In this document: in pieces, positions 1 through 8,403 of the stretch
Position numbering within the stretch: position 1 is the stretch's first letter
How the letters are laid out: the number at the start of each line of letters is the position of its first letter
DNA from: Bacillota bacterium
GTDB taxonomy: Bacteria > Bacillota > Clostridia > Christensenellales > SZUA-584
Assembly: GCA_023390815.1 (NCBI GenBank)
Contig: JAEWCC010000065.1
Span: 111,418 to 175,417 of the forward strand
Length of the DNA stretch: 64,000 nt
Direction: 5' to 3'
The notes under the pieces: generated by a model
Database searches by the model: none
Seen by the model: only the letters and a program-made list of their open reading frames with translations
Told to the model about the DNA's origin: nothing
Program-made: the position numbers and the translations under genes

Positions 1-26
1 GCGAACAATATTTCTTTAGGGTTCAT
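1..26 (-). CDS. 5' end of a minus-strand gene (first 8 codons only)
   Basis: Reading leftward, an AGGAG box lies 6 bases before an ATG whose first codons give MNPKEILF. The rest of the gene is outside the window. The start context is good, but eight residues do not allow a function call. It would be transcribed divergently from adhE, so the 246 bases between them should hold two promoters. Confidence 0.5.
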
Positions 27-272
27 TGCTGTCTCCTCTGTCGAATTATGCTGCGCAAAACGTTGCGTCTCTATGATCCCATTATAATGGGCGGCTTTTT
101 TTGCCGTATAGTAAGATCGTTTCAGCGTTTTGTATTTTCATATCATAATGAATAAAAACCCTGCGAGTATTCCGCATAAGCGCGCTTAGCCGAAGGGAAA
201 ATAGGATCAATATCCAACTGGATACGGATTGCACGATCAGGAAACGAATTCCCTTCACAGGAGAAGTGTACC

Positions 273-2867
273 ATGGAAGATCAGGATAAAAAGGCAGGCG
301 TCAAGGCGGAAATCGACCGGTTGGTTGCCAATGCAAACGAGGCGCTGGCCGCGTACATGCGCATGGATCAGCAGCAGGTGGATGAAATGGTTCACGCGAT
401 GACGCTGGCAGGGCTCGACAATCACATGAAGCTTGCGCGTATGGCGGTGGAAGAGACGGGCCGTGGCGTGTTTGAAGACAAGGTGATCAAGAACATTTTC
501 GCGACGGAATACATATGGCACAGCATCAAGGGGCTTAAAACCGTGGGCGTGGTCGACGAAAGCGAGCTGGAAGGCTATGTGGAGGTTGCGGAGCCTGTGG
601 GCATCATCGCGGGCGTAACGCCCGTAACCAACCCGACCTCTACCACGCTGTTCAAGGCGCTCATCTGCGCCAAGACGCGTAACCCCATCATATTTGCGTT
701 CCACCCCTCCGCTCAGAAGTGCTCCGCCGAGGCGGCGCGGGTCCTCTACGACGCGGCGATCCGGCACGGCGGCCCGAAGCACTGCATCCAGTGGATCAAT
801 ACCCCCTCCATCGACGCGACCAACGCGCTGATGAACCATCCCAGCGTATCGCTGATACTCGCGACCGGCGGAGCGGGCATGGTCCGCAGCGCTTACAGCG
901 CGGGCAAGCCCGCGCTCGGCGTAGGTCCGGGGAACGTGCCGTGCTATATCCACAAGGATGTGGACTTGGAGCGCGCCTGTACCGACCTCATCATCTCAAA
1001 GACGTTCGATAACGGCATGATCTGCGCGTCCGAGCAGGCTGTCATCGTACATAAGGACATCGCCAAAGCTTTTGAAGAGACCATGAAGCGGCTCGGCTGC
1101 GCGTTTATGAACGAGGAGGAGACCGGGAAGATCAATCAATTCGTAATCAATACCGAAAGACTCACCTTAAACCCCGACGTCGTGGGCAAGACCGCACACT
1201 GGATCGCCGCGAACGCGGGCGTGAGCGTAGCCGAAAATACAAAAATACTGATGGTGAAACTGGCGAAGCCGGGCAAGGATTATCCGCTGTCACTTGAAAA
1301 ACTCTCCCCCGTGCTGGCGTACTTCGTCGCCAAGGACGAAAAGCAGGGCTTTGACTATGCCGGCAGGATGCTTGAGTTGGGCGGCCTTGGCCACAGCGCG
1401 GTGATCCATACGAACAACAGGGAACTCGCCCGCCGGTACGGCGAGGCGATGAAAGTCGGCCGCGTGATCGTCAACTCGCCCTCATCCCAGGGGGCGATCG
1501 GCGATATCTACAACACCAACACACCGTCTCTTACGCTGGGCTGCGGCTCCTACGGGCACAACGCGACAACCGCGAACATCTCCTCCGTCAACCTCATCAA
1601 CAAAAAGCGCATCGCGGAAAGGCGGGTCAATATGCAGTGGTTCAAGATACCGCCCAAAATCTACTTTGAAAACAATTCCGTACAGTACCTTGAGTCCATG
1701 CCCGATATCAACCGCGCCTTTATCGTGACGGACCCGGTGATGGTGAAGCTCGGATATGTCGACAAAGTGCTGCATTATCTGCGCAAGCGGCAACAGTACT
1801 GCCACAGCGAGATCTATTCCGACGTGGAGCCTGACCCGTCCGTAGAGACGATCATGCGCGGCGTGGACGCAATGAACCAGTTCAATCCGGATGTGATCAT
1901 CGCGCTGGGCGGCGGCAGCGCCATCGACGCGGCCAAGGGCATGTGGCTGTTCTATGAGCACCCGGATACGGATTTTGAAGCGCTGCGGCTGAAGTTCCTC
2001 GACATCCGCAAGCGCGCATTCGTTTTTCCCAACCTCGGCAAAAAGGCGCGGTTCGTCGCCATCCCCACCACTTCCGGCACGGGCAGCGAGGTCACCTCGT
2101 TCTCGGTCATCACCGACAAGACCAACGGCAATACGAAATACCCGCTCGCGGATTACGAGCTGACCCCGGACGTCGCGATCATCGATCCGCAGTTTGTACG
2201 CACCATGCCGCAGTCCATCACCGCCGACACGGGGCTGGACGTGCTGACGCATTCCATCGAGGCGTATGTATCGATCCTCGCCTCGGACTATACCAACGGC
2301 CTTGCGATCAAGGCGATCGAGTTGGTGTTCAAGTACCTGCGGCGCTCGTTCAGCAATCCGGACGACGCCATTGCAAGAGAGAAAATGCACAACGCGTCCT
2401 GCATCGCGGGCATGGCGTTTACGAACGCGTTCCTCGGCATCAACCATTCGCTTGCGCACAAGCTCGGCGGGGAATACCACATTCCGCACGGGCGCGCCAA
2501 CGCGATCATTCTGCCCTACGTGATCGCCTACAACGCGCAGCTGCCCACGAAGTTCGCGATCTTCCCCAAGTACGGCAAGTTCGTAGCAGACGAGCGCTAC
2601 GCGCAGATCGCGAGGTACCTATGCTTCAGCGGAGAAACGAAAGAGGAGCAGGTTGCCTCGCTCATCCGCGAGGTGCGCAAGCTCATGGCGGACCTCGGCA
2701 TGCCCAAATCCATCGCGGAATGCGGCGTGGACGAGAAAGAGTTTATGGAGAAGCTGCCGGAGCTTGCGGAGCGCGCGTTTGAAGACCAGTGCACCACATC
2801 CAACCCGCGCTATCCGCTCGTCACGGAGCTGATGGAGATATACAAAAAGGCGTATTATGGTGAGTAG
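273..2867 (+). CDS. adhE: Bifunctional acetaldehyde-CoA / alcohol dehydrogenase AdhE
   Basis: Cytoplasmic fermentation enzyme that reduces acetyl-CoA to acetaldehyde and then ethanol, regenerating two NAD+. The 864 residues match the family length. Residues 1-440 form the CoA-acylating aldehyde dehydrogenase domain, with the nucleophile at Cys251 in GMICASEQ. Residues 450-864 form the iron-dependent alcohol dehydrogenase, with GGGSAIDAAKG for NAD binding and metal ligands in ADTGLDVLTHSIEAY and NHSLAHKLGG. The start follows AGGAGAAG at a normal distance. It is monocistronic, with a strong hairpin terminator just after the stop. AdhE is a usual Rex target and rex lies in this window, but I see no clear TTGTTAA-type Rex palindrome upstream. 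Confidence 0.97.
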   Translation: MEDQDKKAGVKAEIDRLVANANEALAAYMRMDQQQVDEMVHAMTLAGLDNHMKLARMAVEETGRGVFEDKVIKNIFATEYIWHSIKGLKTVGVVDESELEGYVEVAEPVGIIAGVTPVTNPTSTTLFKALICAKTRNPIIFAFHPSAQKCSAEAARVLYDAAIRHGGPKHCIQWINTPSIDATNALMNHPSVSLILATGGAGMVRSAYSAGKPALGVGPGNVPCYIHKDVDLERACTDLIISKTFDNGMICASEQAVIVHKDIAKAFEETMKRLGCAFMNEEETGKINQFVINTERLTLNPDVVGKTAHWIAANAGVSVAENTKILMVKLAKPGKDYPLSLEKLSPVLAYFVAKDEKQGFDYAGRMLELGGLGHSAVIHTNNRELARRYGEAMKVGRVIVNSPSSQGAIGDIYNTNTPSLTLGCGSYGHNATTANISSVNLINKKRIAERRVNMQWFKIPPKIYFENNSVQYLESMPDINRAFIVTDPVMVKLGYVDKVLHYLRKRQQYCHSEIYSDVEPDPSVETIMRGVDAMNQFNPDVIIALGGGSAIDAAKGMWLFYEHPDTDFEALRLKFLDIRKRAFVFPNLGKKARFVAIPTTSGTGSEVTSFSVITDKTNGNTKYPLADYELTPDVAIIDPQFVRTMPQSITADTGLDVLTHSIEAYVSILASDYTNGLAIKAIELVFKYLRRSFSNPDDAIAREKMHNASCIAGMAFTNAFLGINHSLAHKLGGEYHIPHGRANAIILPYVIAYNAQLPTKFAIFPKYGKFVADERYAQIARYLCFSGETKEEQVASLIREVRKLMADLGMPKSIAECGVDEKEFMEKLPELAERAFEDQCTTSNPRYPLVTELMEIYKKAYYGE

Positions 2868-2881
2868 ATGCACAAAAGCAC

Positions 2882-2912
2882 AAAGGCACGCTTGCGTTTG
2901 AGCGTGCCTTTT
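2882..2912. terminator. Intrinsic terminator shared by adhE and the alkD-like gene
   Basis: AAAGGCACGCT pairs with AGCGTGCCTTT around a short loop and is followed by T residues. The flanking A run makes it usable from both strands, which suits the two convergent genes. Confidence 0.85.
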
Positions 2913-2936
2913 CATTTCCGTTCTATAAGCTTTTTG

Positions 2937-3575
2937 TCAGATGTACTTGCTCGCTTCCCGCACGCTCAGCGGCGCGAGCTCGTGCGATGCAATCAACGCG
3001 CGCACCCACTCCGGGTTCGTTTTCGAGTATTCCCGCAGCGCCCAGCCGATCGCCTTATTGATGAAGAACTCCCGCGAGCCCAGATTTTTTTCAATCGCCT
3101 CAGCCAGACATCCTGTGTCCGTACTGCCCTTTAAATGAAGCTGAAACAGTATCGACATGCGCCGGAGCCACATGTTGTTGCTGGTCATCCACCGGCGCAG
3201 CGTTTCCCCAATCTGCGGGTACTTTAGGTACAGGCGGCCGATGGGGATGTTGAACATATCCACCGTATCCCACCACGAATTGCGCGTAATCAGCGATTCG
3301 ATATGCGAAATATCCTCTAAGGCAAGCTTGTCCTTGACGAGCAGCACGTAATCGACCGCCAGATAGTGAAATTCGCGCTGCGGGCGGGCATAGCACGCTT
3401 CGACGAAACTCCAATCCACAGGCTCATTCTTCTTCTGTTTCAGAAAATCCTTCGTGAGCGCTTCCCTTTCGGGCTTTTGCAGCCCCAAAAAAGGGAACTG
3501 ATCCTTCAGATAGGCGGACATTTGAACCGCTTTTTCCGGGTTCGCTGCCGCTTCCAGAGTTTTAAAAATCTCCAT
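2937..3575 (-). CDS. DNA alkylation repair protein, AlkD-type HEAT-repeat glycosylase
   Basis: Removes positively charged alkylated bases such as N7-methylguanine and N3-methyladenine without base flipping. The protein closely resembles Bacillus AlkD: it keeps the SWWD segment holding the catalytic Asp and a stacking Trp, the GWALREYSKTNP segment holding the second Trp, and the C-terminal ELAPLSVREA. I chose the internal ATG at 3575 (212 residues) because homology to the AlkD N-terminus begins there; the 30 upstream in-frame codons look non-coding. It is a single gene convergent with adhE. Confidence 0.9.
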   Translation of the reverse strand: MEIFKTLEAAANPEKAVQMSAYLKDQFPFLGLQKPEREALTKDFLKQKKNEPVDWSFVEACYARPQREFHYLAVDYVLLVKDKLALEDISHIESLITRNSWWDTVDMFNIPIGRLYLKYPQIGETLRRWMTSNNMWLRRMSILFQLHLKGSTDTGCLAEAIEKNLGSREFFINKAIGWALREYSKTNPEWVRALIASHELAPLSVREASKYI

Positions 3576-3759
3576 CAATGCCGCTTGCCCCCATTTTTCT
3601 GATCTTCGCCCACCCGGTTTAATGCAGGAGTCTTCTTTCCTGATTATATCACAGCATCCCTGCAATTTAAGCGCAAAAAAATACCGCTTCCTCCAGTCCC
3701 GCGTCAGCAGTTTAGATCGAAGCGGCTTGAATCACCATTAGGGCAAAAGCTCCACCGGC

Positions 3760-5052
3760 CTATCCCCTTGCGGCAAGGTGCGTCCGACTATCGTCGGCGT
3801 CTTCCCTGAAAAAACGATCATAGTGCTCAACAGCCTTGTGTTGGCTCTGCTTGCAGGCTTCGGTAAACTGGCCAAAGTGATCGAGCAGCAGCGTCACGAA
3901 ACGCTCGCAGATTGCCCCGCTTGCTACCATCGTGCGCAGCACTTCAACGGCCGCATCGGGCTTCATACCCTCGCGGTATGGACGCGGCTCTGTGATGGCG
4001 GTGAATATATCCGCAACGGCCATAATACGCGAACCGGCAGGCAAGCTCTCCGCGCTCAAGTGAAACGGATACCCGTTTCCGTTGAGCTTTTCGTGGTGAA
4101 AGGAAGCCCAGCGGTTGATGGTTTCAAAACCCTCGATTCCCCCCAGCAGCCGGTACGTAAAATACGTGTGGCCGCGGATGATATCGAATTCCTGCGAGGT
4201 CAGTTTGCCCGGCTTCTCGAGCAGGGCGTTGTCGATGGCGAGCTTGCCCAGGTCATGAAGGTAGCCCGCGATACGCATATACAGGCATTCGTTTCGGGAG
4301 AACCCCGCCATTTCAGCCAGCATCTCGGCGGTTTTCGCGACGCCCGCGGAATGCGTAGCGGTAAAGCGGCTTCGAAAGTCGATGATGTGAGAAAACATCC
4401 GCGAAATATCAAGCACTTCGGCCATGCTCAAGGGACGAAATTCGTTTAAGAATTTGGATGCGCTGTCAATCGGCTCGCTGTATATCAGTTCCAGCCAAAC
4501 ATATTCCCGCGCAGCGAGCGCAGTCAGCGCGTCCATCGGTTCGGGCGCAAAGACGGAACCTTTCTGGGTCTTTACGGAATCGATCAGCGAGGATATCTGG
4601 CCCAGCACACTGCCATTGTTTTTAATCTGTACACACACGCGGTCTGCCAGATGAACGATGTGGCTTTCCAGCGGCACCGGCTTATCGTTGTACCATTTGC
4701 CCCGTCCGTAGTTCCATGGCAAATGATGATAGCGGACGATATCAGCGATGGGGCCGAACGGCCCAAATTCCTTCAGCAATCTGGCGCCGCGGAAGCCGTG
4801 GCTGCTGGCGTCGGGCGGCTCGGCTTCGATCAGGTCCAGCCTTTCCCTCGCCGAAAGCGCACCGATATCGTGAACAAGGCCCGCCATAAACGTATTGCGC
4901 TGGGAATCTTCGGGCAGCCCGATCTGCTCTGCGATGCGCAGGGCAAGCCGCGCCACCTGCAGGTGATGTCCCGAAAGCTCCGGCGATACGAGATCGACCG
5001 CGTTCGACAGGGTGCGTATGATGTCAAAAAAGCTGAAGGTAATCCTGTCCAT
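3760..5052 (-). CDS. HD-GYP domain protein, probable cyclic-di-GMP phosphodiesterase
   Basis: Two HD-type modules in tandem. The N-terminal half (about residues 20-190) has HH and HDIG but lacks the GYP motif. The C-terminal half (about 205-400) has HDLGK, a downstream HTYFTYR helix, HHEKLNGNGYP and DIFTAITEPRPYR, the normal layout of HD-GYP phosphodiesterases. No transmembrane segment or receiver domain is visible, so the input may act on the N-terminal HD region. I chose the ATG at 5052 because GGGAG lies 10 bases upstream; a longer in-frame start 16 codons earlier has no such site. Function is by family and the substrate is inferred. Confidence 0.85.
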   Translation of the reverse strand: MDRITFSFFDIIRTLSNAVDLVSPELSGHHLQVARLALRIAEQIGLPEDSQRNTFMAGLVHDIGALSARERLDLIEAEPPDASSHGFRGARLLKEFGPFGPIADIVRYHHLPWNYGRGKWYNDKPVPLESHIVHLADRVCVQIKNNGSVLGQISSLIDSVKTQKGSVFAPEPMDALTALAAREYVWLELIYSEPIDSASKFLNEFRPLSMAEVLDISRMFSHIIDFRSRFTATHSAGVAKTAEMLAEMAGFSRNECLYMRIAGYLHDLGKLAIDNALLEKPGKLTSQEFDIIRGHTYFTYRLLGGIEGFETINRWASFHHEKLNGNGYPFHLSAESLPAGSRIMAVADIFTAITEPRPYREGMKPDAAVEVLRTMVASGAICERFVTLLLDHFGQFTEACKQSQHKAVEHYDRFFREDADDSRTHLAARG

Positions 5053-5178
5053 AAGCTGCTTCTCCCGGTTTACTTCTGGATGCAGTGCTGCCAGCAGCAC
5101 ATCATGTATTGATACCCATACCGGAAAAGCGTGAAACGAAAAACTGGCGCGTTTTGCATTGAAACGGGCTGATCAATA

Positions 5179-5712
5179 TTATGACGGGAAGAAAAGCCTG
5201 CATACCAATATACTCGCAACCAGCCCCGCGACTGCGCTGATGATGGAGGCAGGGATGGTATAGCGCGTTTTTTTGACGCCTACGCTGCCGTAATAGAGCG
5301 ACACCGTATAGAATATCGTCTCGGAGGAGCCCATCATGGTGCTGGACGCGCGCCCGATAAAGCTGTCCGGGCCGTAGCGGTTTAAGAGCGAAGTCAGCAT
5401 CGCGATGGAGGCGCTGCCCGAAAATGGCTGCATCAGCGCGAGCGGCAGCACCTCGGGCGGTATGCCCAAAGGCTTTAAAATGGGAGATAATGCTATAGCA
5501 ATGTAATCGAAGCAGCCCGACGCAGAGAATATCTGAATGGCGAACACGAAACCCACTACATAGGGCAATATACGTATCACCGTGGAGAACCCCTGCTTCG
5601 CGCCCTTCACGAAAGACTCGTATACGTTCACCTTCCTGGCGATGCCAAATACCACGATCAGCGCGATAAATACCGGCACAAATGCGGCGGATATATAGGT
5701 GATCACCTGCAT
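5179..5712 (-). CDS. spmB: Spore maturation protein SpmB
   Basis: Integral membrane protein that acts with SpmA in core dehydration during sporulation. The 177 residues contain several hydrophobic segments and the nucleoside-transporter-gate-like region MQPFSGSASIAMLTSLL, plus GPDSFIGRASSTMMGSSET, typical of SpmB. The ATG at 5712 lies inside the end of spmA (10-base overlap), so translation is probably coupled. Longer in-frame starts translate the spmA region in another frame and were not used. Confidence 0.93.
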   Translation of the reverse strand: MQVITYISAAFVPVFIALIVVFGIARKVNVYESFVKGAKQGFSTVIRILPYVVGFVFAIQIFSASGCFDYIAIALSPILKPLGIPPEVLPLALMQPFSGSASIAMLTSLLNRYGPDSFIGRASSTMMGSSETIFYTVSLYYGSVGVKKTRYTIPASIISAVAGLVASILVCRLFFPS

Positions 5713-6287
5713 CGGGATAACCCCTGAAAAGCCTTGGCGGCAATGATGGCTACCGCCGTGTTGGCCGTGGTCGCAATCAGCGCGGGCAGCACGATCTCCG
5801 CCGGAGCGGCGGAGCCTGCCGCGCTGCGCATCGCAATCACCGTCATCGGGAGAAGCTGCACCGCCGAGGCGTTGATGATGAGCAGCATACACATTGCGTG
5901 CGTGGCCCGTTCCTTATCCGGATTGAGCAGCTGCAGTTCCTTCATGGCTTTAAGGCCAAAAGGCGTCGCCGCGTTGCCCATACCCAGCATATTCGCCACG
6001 AGGTTGAGCGTAATGTAGCCGCTTGCCGCGCTGTCCCGGGGGACGCCGGGAAACAACCGCCGGATTACCCCGCGCATGCGCTTCGCAATCGCCTCTACAA
6101 GCCCGGCGTCCTGCGCAATCTGCAAGGTCCCCAGCCAGAGCGCGTATGCGCCGATCAGGCTGATACAGAGCAGCGCTGCGTCCTTGGCGCCGTTGATCGC
6201 TGCGTCGGATACCGCCTGCGCCTTACCCGTCGCAACGCCGACAATCACGCCGATTACAATCAACGCTGCCCATATATAGCGGATCAT
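5703..6287 (-). CDS. spmA: Spore maturation protein SpmA
   Basis: The 194-residue membrane protein has about four or five hydrophobic segments and the conserved NLVANMLGMGNAATPFGLKA core of SpmA. In Bacillus spmA and spmB work together in the mother cell and affect spore heat resistance. The pair is divergent from the abrB-like gene. A sigma-E-like promoter sits about 20 bases upstream, so the leader is very short; AAGG and GGTG lie just before the start. Confidence 0.93.
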   Translation of the reverse strand: MIRYIWAALIVIGVIVGVATGKAQAVSDAAINGAKDAALLCISLIGAYALWLGTLQIAQDAGLVEAIAKRMRGVIRRLFPGVPRDSAASGYITLNLVANMLGMGNAATPFGLKAMKELQLLNPDKERATHAMCMLLIINASAVQLLPMTVIAMRSAAGSAAPAEIVLPALIATTANTAVAIIAAKAFQGLSRCR

Positions 6288-6307
6288 CTTTTCACCATGC
6301 CTTTTTA

Positions 6308-6336
6308 ATTGTATGGTTCATATTTATGCAATTGTG
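6308..6336 (-). promoter_or_regulatory. Sigma-E-like promoter for spmAB
   Basis: On the minus strand, CATACAAT (6315-6308) is an exact match to the sporulation sigma-E -10 element CATACAHT. It is preceded after 14 bases by CACAATT, a partial match to the -35 GHATATT. Position and function both fit mother-cell expression of spmAB. Confidence 0.65.
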
Positions 6337-6375
6337 ACGGTTTTATTAATCTTTACTTTAATTAGCGGAATGGGG

Positions 6376-6405
6376 TTGACAATATGAAGCTATATTTGTT
6401 ATATT
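6376..6405 (+). promoter_or_regulatory. Sigma-A promoter of the abrB-like gene (extended -10)
   Basis: A perfect TTGACA (6376-6381), 18 bases, then TATATT (6400-6405) preceded by TG. This promoter covers the first possible ATG (6384), which shows that translation must begin further downstream. Confidence 0.8.
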
Positions 6406-6449
6406 TTGATATGTGGGAGACATTTAATATAAATGGGGAGATGAAGGCT

Positions 6450-6689
6450 ATGAAATCAACAGGAATCGTGAGAAAAGTCGATTCGCTTGGGCGCATTGTG
6501 CTGCCTATCGAATTGCGCAGGGTGATGGGTATTGACATCAAGGACCCCATCGAAATCTTCGTGGACGACAGCCACATCGTGCTTGGCAAGTATCAACCTG
6601 CCTGCATATTCTGTGACAGCGTCACGGGCGTAACCGAGTTCAAAGGCGCCAAAGTATGCGCCGAGTGCATGGGTAAGCTCAAGAAGTAA
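6450..6689 (+). CDS. AbrB-family transition-state regulator with C-terminal zinc-binding motif
   Basis: An 80-residue DNA-binding protein. Residues 1-50 form the AbrB swapped-hairpin fold (MKSTGIVRKVD, GRIVLPIELRR, KDPIEIFVDD). The C-terminus has CIFC and, 13 residues later, CAEC, a likely zinc site seen in clostridial relatives but not in Bacillus AbrB. The start at 6450 is chosen because GGGGAG lies nine bases before it; the ATG at 6441 touches that box and the one at 6384 is inside the promoter. The gene ends 11 bases inside the convergent rsmI. In Bacillus AbrB represses stationary-phase genes; the targets here are unknown. Confidence 0.9.
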   Translation: MKSTGIVRKVDSLGRIVLPIELRRVMGIDIKDPIEIFVDDSHIVLGKYQPACIFCDSVTGVTEFKGAKVCAECMGKLKK

Positions 6690-7506
6690 TATCCGGCAAT
6701 CCGGATACAATTCCGTAGGCTCTGTTCCTGCGGATACCTAAGGTTTCTGACGCCGCGCTTGCGGCGTCTTTTTTTGTCATCCCGCTGCGGATCAATTCAG
6801 TCAGCAGCGCAATCACCTGTTCGTCGGTGACCTCCTGCGCCGCTTCCTCCGCCCCACCCACGATGATCACAAACTCGCCCTTGTTCTCACCGGCAAATTC
6901 CGCGCACGCCTGCGCCAGGTTGCCGCGGAAAACCCGTTCATAGACCTTGGTCAATTCCTTTGCCACAGCGACGCGGCGCTCATCCCCGCATGAGGCCTTT
7001 AGCTTCTCCAGCGTTGCAGAGAGATGGTGCGGGCTTTCATAGAGTATGCAGGGCAGCAGACTTGCCGCTATCTGCGCAATCTGTTTCTTTTCCTCCGCGG
7101 ACTTTTTGGACAGAAACCCCACGAAAGTAAACGAACCGCCGAAGCCCGAGAGCGTCATCGCGGTGACCGCCGCGCACGCGCCCGGCAGCGAAGTCATCTC
7201 CACGCCCGCCTCGGCTGCCTCCGCAATGAGCTGCGCGCCCGGATCGGAGATCACGGGCGTTCCCGCGTCGGACACGAGCGCCACGTTTTTACCCTCTTTG
7301 AGTTCGTCTATCATCCATGCGCGCTTCTCGGGCGTGCTATACTCGTGGAAGCTCACGAGCTTCGTATGGATATCGTGACGCGAGAGCAGGCCGCGCGTAT
7401 GCCGCGTATCCTCCGCCGCGATGAAATCCACTTCCTTCAGCACGCGCAGCGCGCGCAGCGTGATATCCTCCATATTGCCGATCGGCGTTGCGACGATGTA
7501 CAGCAT
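6679..7506 (-). CDS. rsmI: 16S rRNA (cytidine-1402 2'-O)-methyltransferase RsmI
   Basis: SAM-dependent enzyme that methylates the ribose of C1402 in the ribosomal decoding centre. The 275-residue protein starts MLYIVATPIGN and has the family segments AAEDTRHTRGLL, LVSDAGTPVISDPG and LPGACAAVTAM. GGAG lies upstream of the start, which sits immediately after the trmN-like gene, so the two form an operon. Next to abrB this reproduces the Bacillus yabB-yazA-yabC-abrB neighbourhood, minus yazA. Confidence 0.95.
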   Translation of the reverse strand: MLYIVATPIGNMEDITLRALRVLKEVDFIAAEDTRHTRGLLSRHDIHTKLVSFHEYSTPEKRAWMIDELKEGKNVALVSDAGTPVISDPGAQLIAEAAEAGVEMTSLPGACAAVTAMTLSGFGGSFTFVGFLSKKSAEEKKQIAQIAASLLPCILYESPHHLSATLEKLKASCGDERRVAVAKELTKVYERVFRGNLAQACAEFAGENKGEFVIIVGGAEEAAQEVTDEQVIALLTELIRSGMTKKDAASAASETLGIRRNRAYGIVSGLPDITS

Positions 7507-7507
7507 G

Positions 7508-8245
7508 TTATTCTCCGATTCCGTAAATCTGTTTTAATTCGGGCGTATACGTCCCGTCCCCCTCATACACCGCAAGCTGCGGCAGAAACGCAAGGCCTTC
7601 CCCCGCGCCGCGGCGACCCTCGACGAGCGCAAAGTTCGGCGCTTCGCCCTCGTGCTGGGATACGAGCCGGATGCGCTTGGGCTCCACACGCGACTCGCGC
7701 ATGCACTGCATCAGCTCCGCAAAGCGTTCCGTGCGATAGATCATGTAAAGGCGTCCGCCCGTGCGCAGCAGCTTTGCCGCCGCCCCGACCACATCCTTCA
7801 GCGTACAACAAACCTCACGTTTGGCGATATCCACATGCCGCCTGCCGCTCGGCTTGCCGGAGTCCGCCCGCTCATACGGCGGGTTCGCGATGACGGCATC
7901 CAGTCCGCGCCCGACCAGACGCGGCGCGTCCTTTAAGTCCCCGCAGACGATACTCACTCGGCTTTCCAGGCCGTTCAAGGCCACGCTGCGCCGTGCCATA
8001 TCCGCGAGGCGCGGCTGAATCTCGATGCCCGTAATGGTAAGCTCCGGGTTCCTCGCGCACATCAGTATGGGCAAAATGCCGCTGCCGGAGCCTAAGTCCG
8101 CGGCGCGCTCCCTGCTTGCCGTCTGCGCGAAGTGCGCAAGCAGCACCGCGTCCGTGCCAAATGCGAACACATCCGGATGCTGGATGATATGGTATCCGTT
8201 TTGCAGATCGTGGGCTGCTTCCCCGGGATTGAGCGTTACGTCCAT
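7508..8245 (-). CDS. tRNA1(Val) (adenine37-N6)-methyltransferase-like protein (YabB/TrmN6 family)
   Basis: Class I SAM methyltransferase of 245 residues. The SAM-binding motif is ADLGSGSGILPIL and the amino-methylating catalytic motif is NPPY, as in N6-adenine methyltransferases. The N-terminus NGYHIIQHPDVFAFGTDAVLLAHF is characteristic of the TrmN6/YfiC/YabB group. AAGGAG lies five bases before the start. It is the first gene of the operon with rsmI. The exact tRNA substrate is inferred from the family. Confidence 0.88.
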   Translation of the reverse strand: MDVTLNPGEAAHDLQNGYHIIQHPDVFAFGTDAVLLAHFAQTASRERAADLGSGSGILPILMCARNPELTITGIEIQPRLADMARRSVALNGLESRVSIVCGDLKDAPRLVGRGLDAVIANPPYERADSGKPSGRRHVDIAKREVCCTLKDVVGAAAKLLRTGGRLYMIYRTERFAELMQCMRESRVEPKRIRLVSQHEGEAPNFALVEGRRGAGEGLAFLPQLAVYEGDGTYTPELKQIYGIGE

Positions 8246-8336
8246 TGCGTCTCCTTAAAAAGTATTATACCGAAAAATCCAGGTGATGCAAACGTACAGC
8301 GAGAAAGCAGATTTTTACGATCTAAAAATTTATCAC

Positions 8337-8365
8337 TTTACTATTTTACTTTGCTAAATTATAAT
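8337..8365 (+). promoter_or_regulatory. Promoter of the amino-acid ABC operon
   Basis: TTTACT (8337-8342), 17 bases, TATAAT (8360-8365). It lies 39 bases upstream of the binding-protein start in the A+T-rich divergent region. Confidence 0.65.
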
Positions 8366-8403
8366 ACATGTATTGATTTCTAATAATGCAATGGAGGAAA
8401 CAC

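Noticed and set aside
27..272. Rex operator upstream of adhE
   Set aside because: No TTGTTAA-N4-TTAACAA-like palindrome could be found, although the biology would predict one.
1482..2489. A 335-codon minus-strand open frame inside adhE
   Set aside because: It is antisense to a well-supported gene, Arg/His/Val-rich without family motifs, and lacks a ribosome binding site; high G+C third positions of adhE open this frame.
6384..6449. Longer N-terminus for the AbrB-type protein
   Set aside because: The first ATG lies within the promoter; the start at 6450 has the only correctly spaced ribosome binding site.
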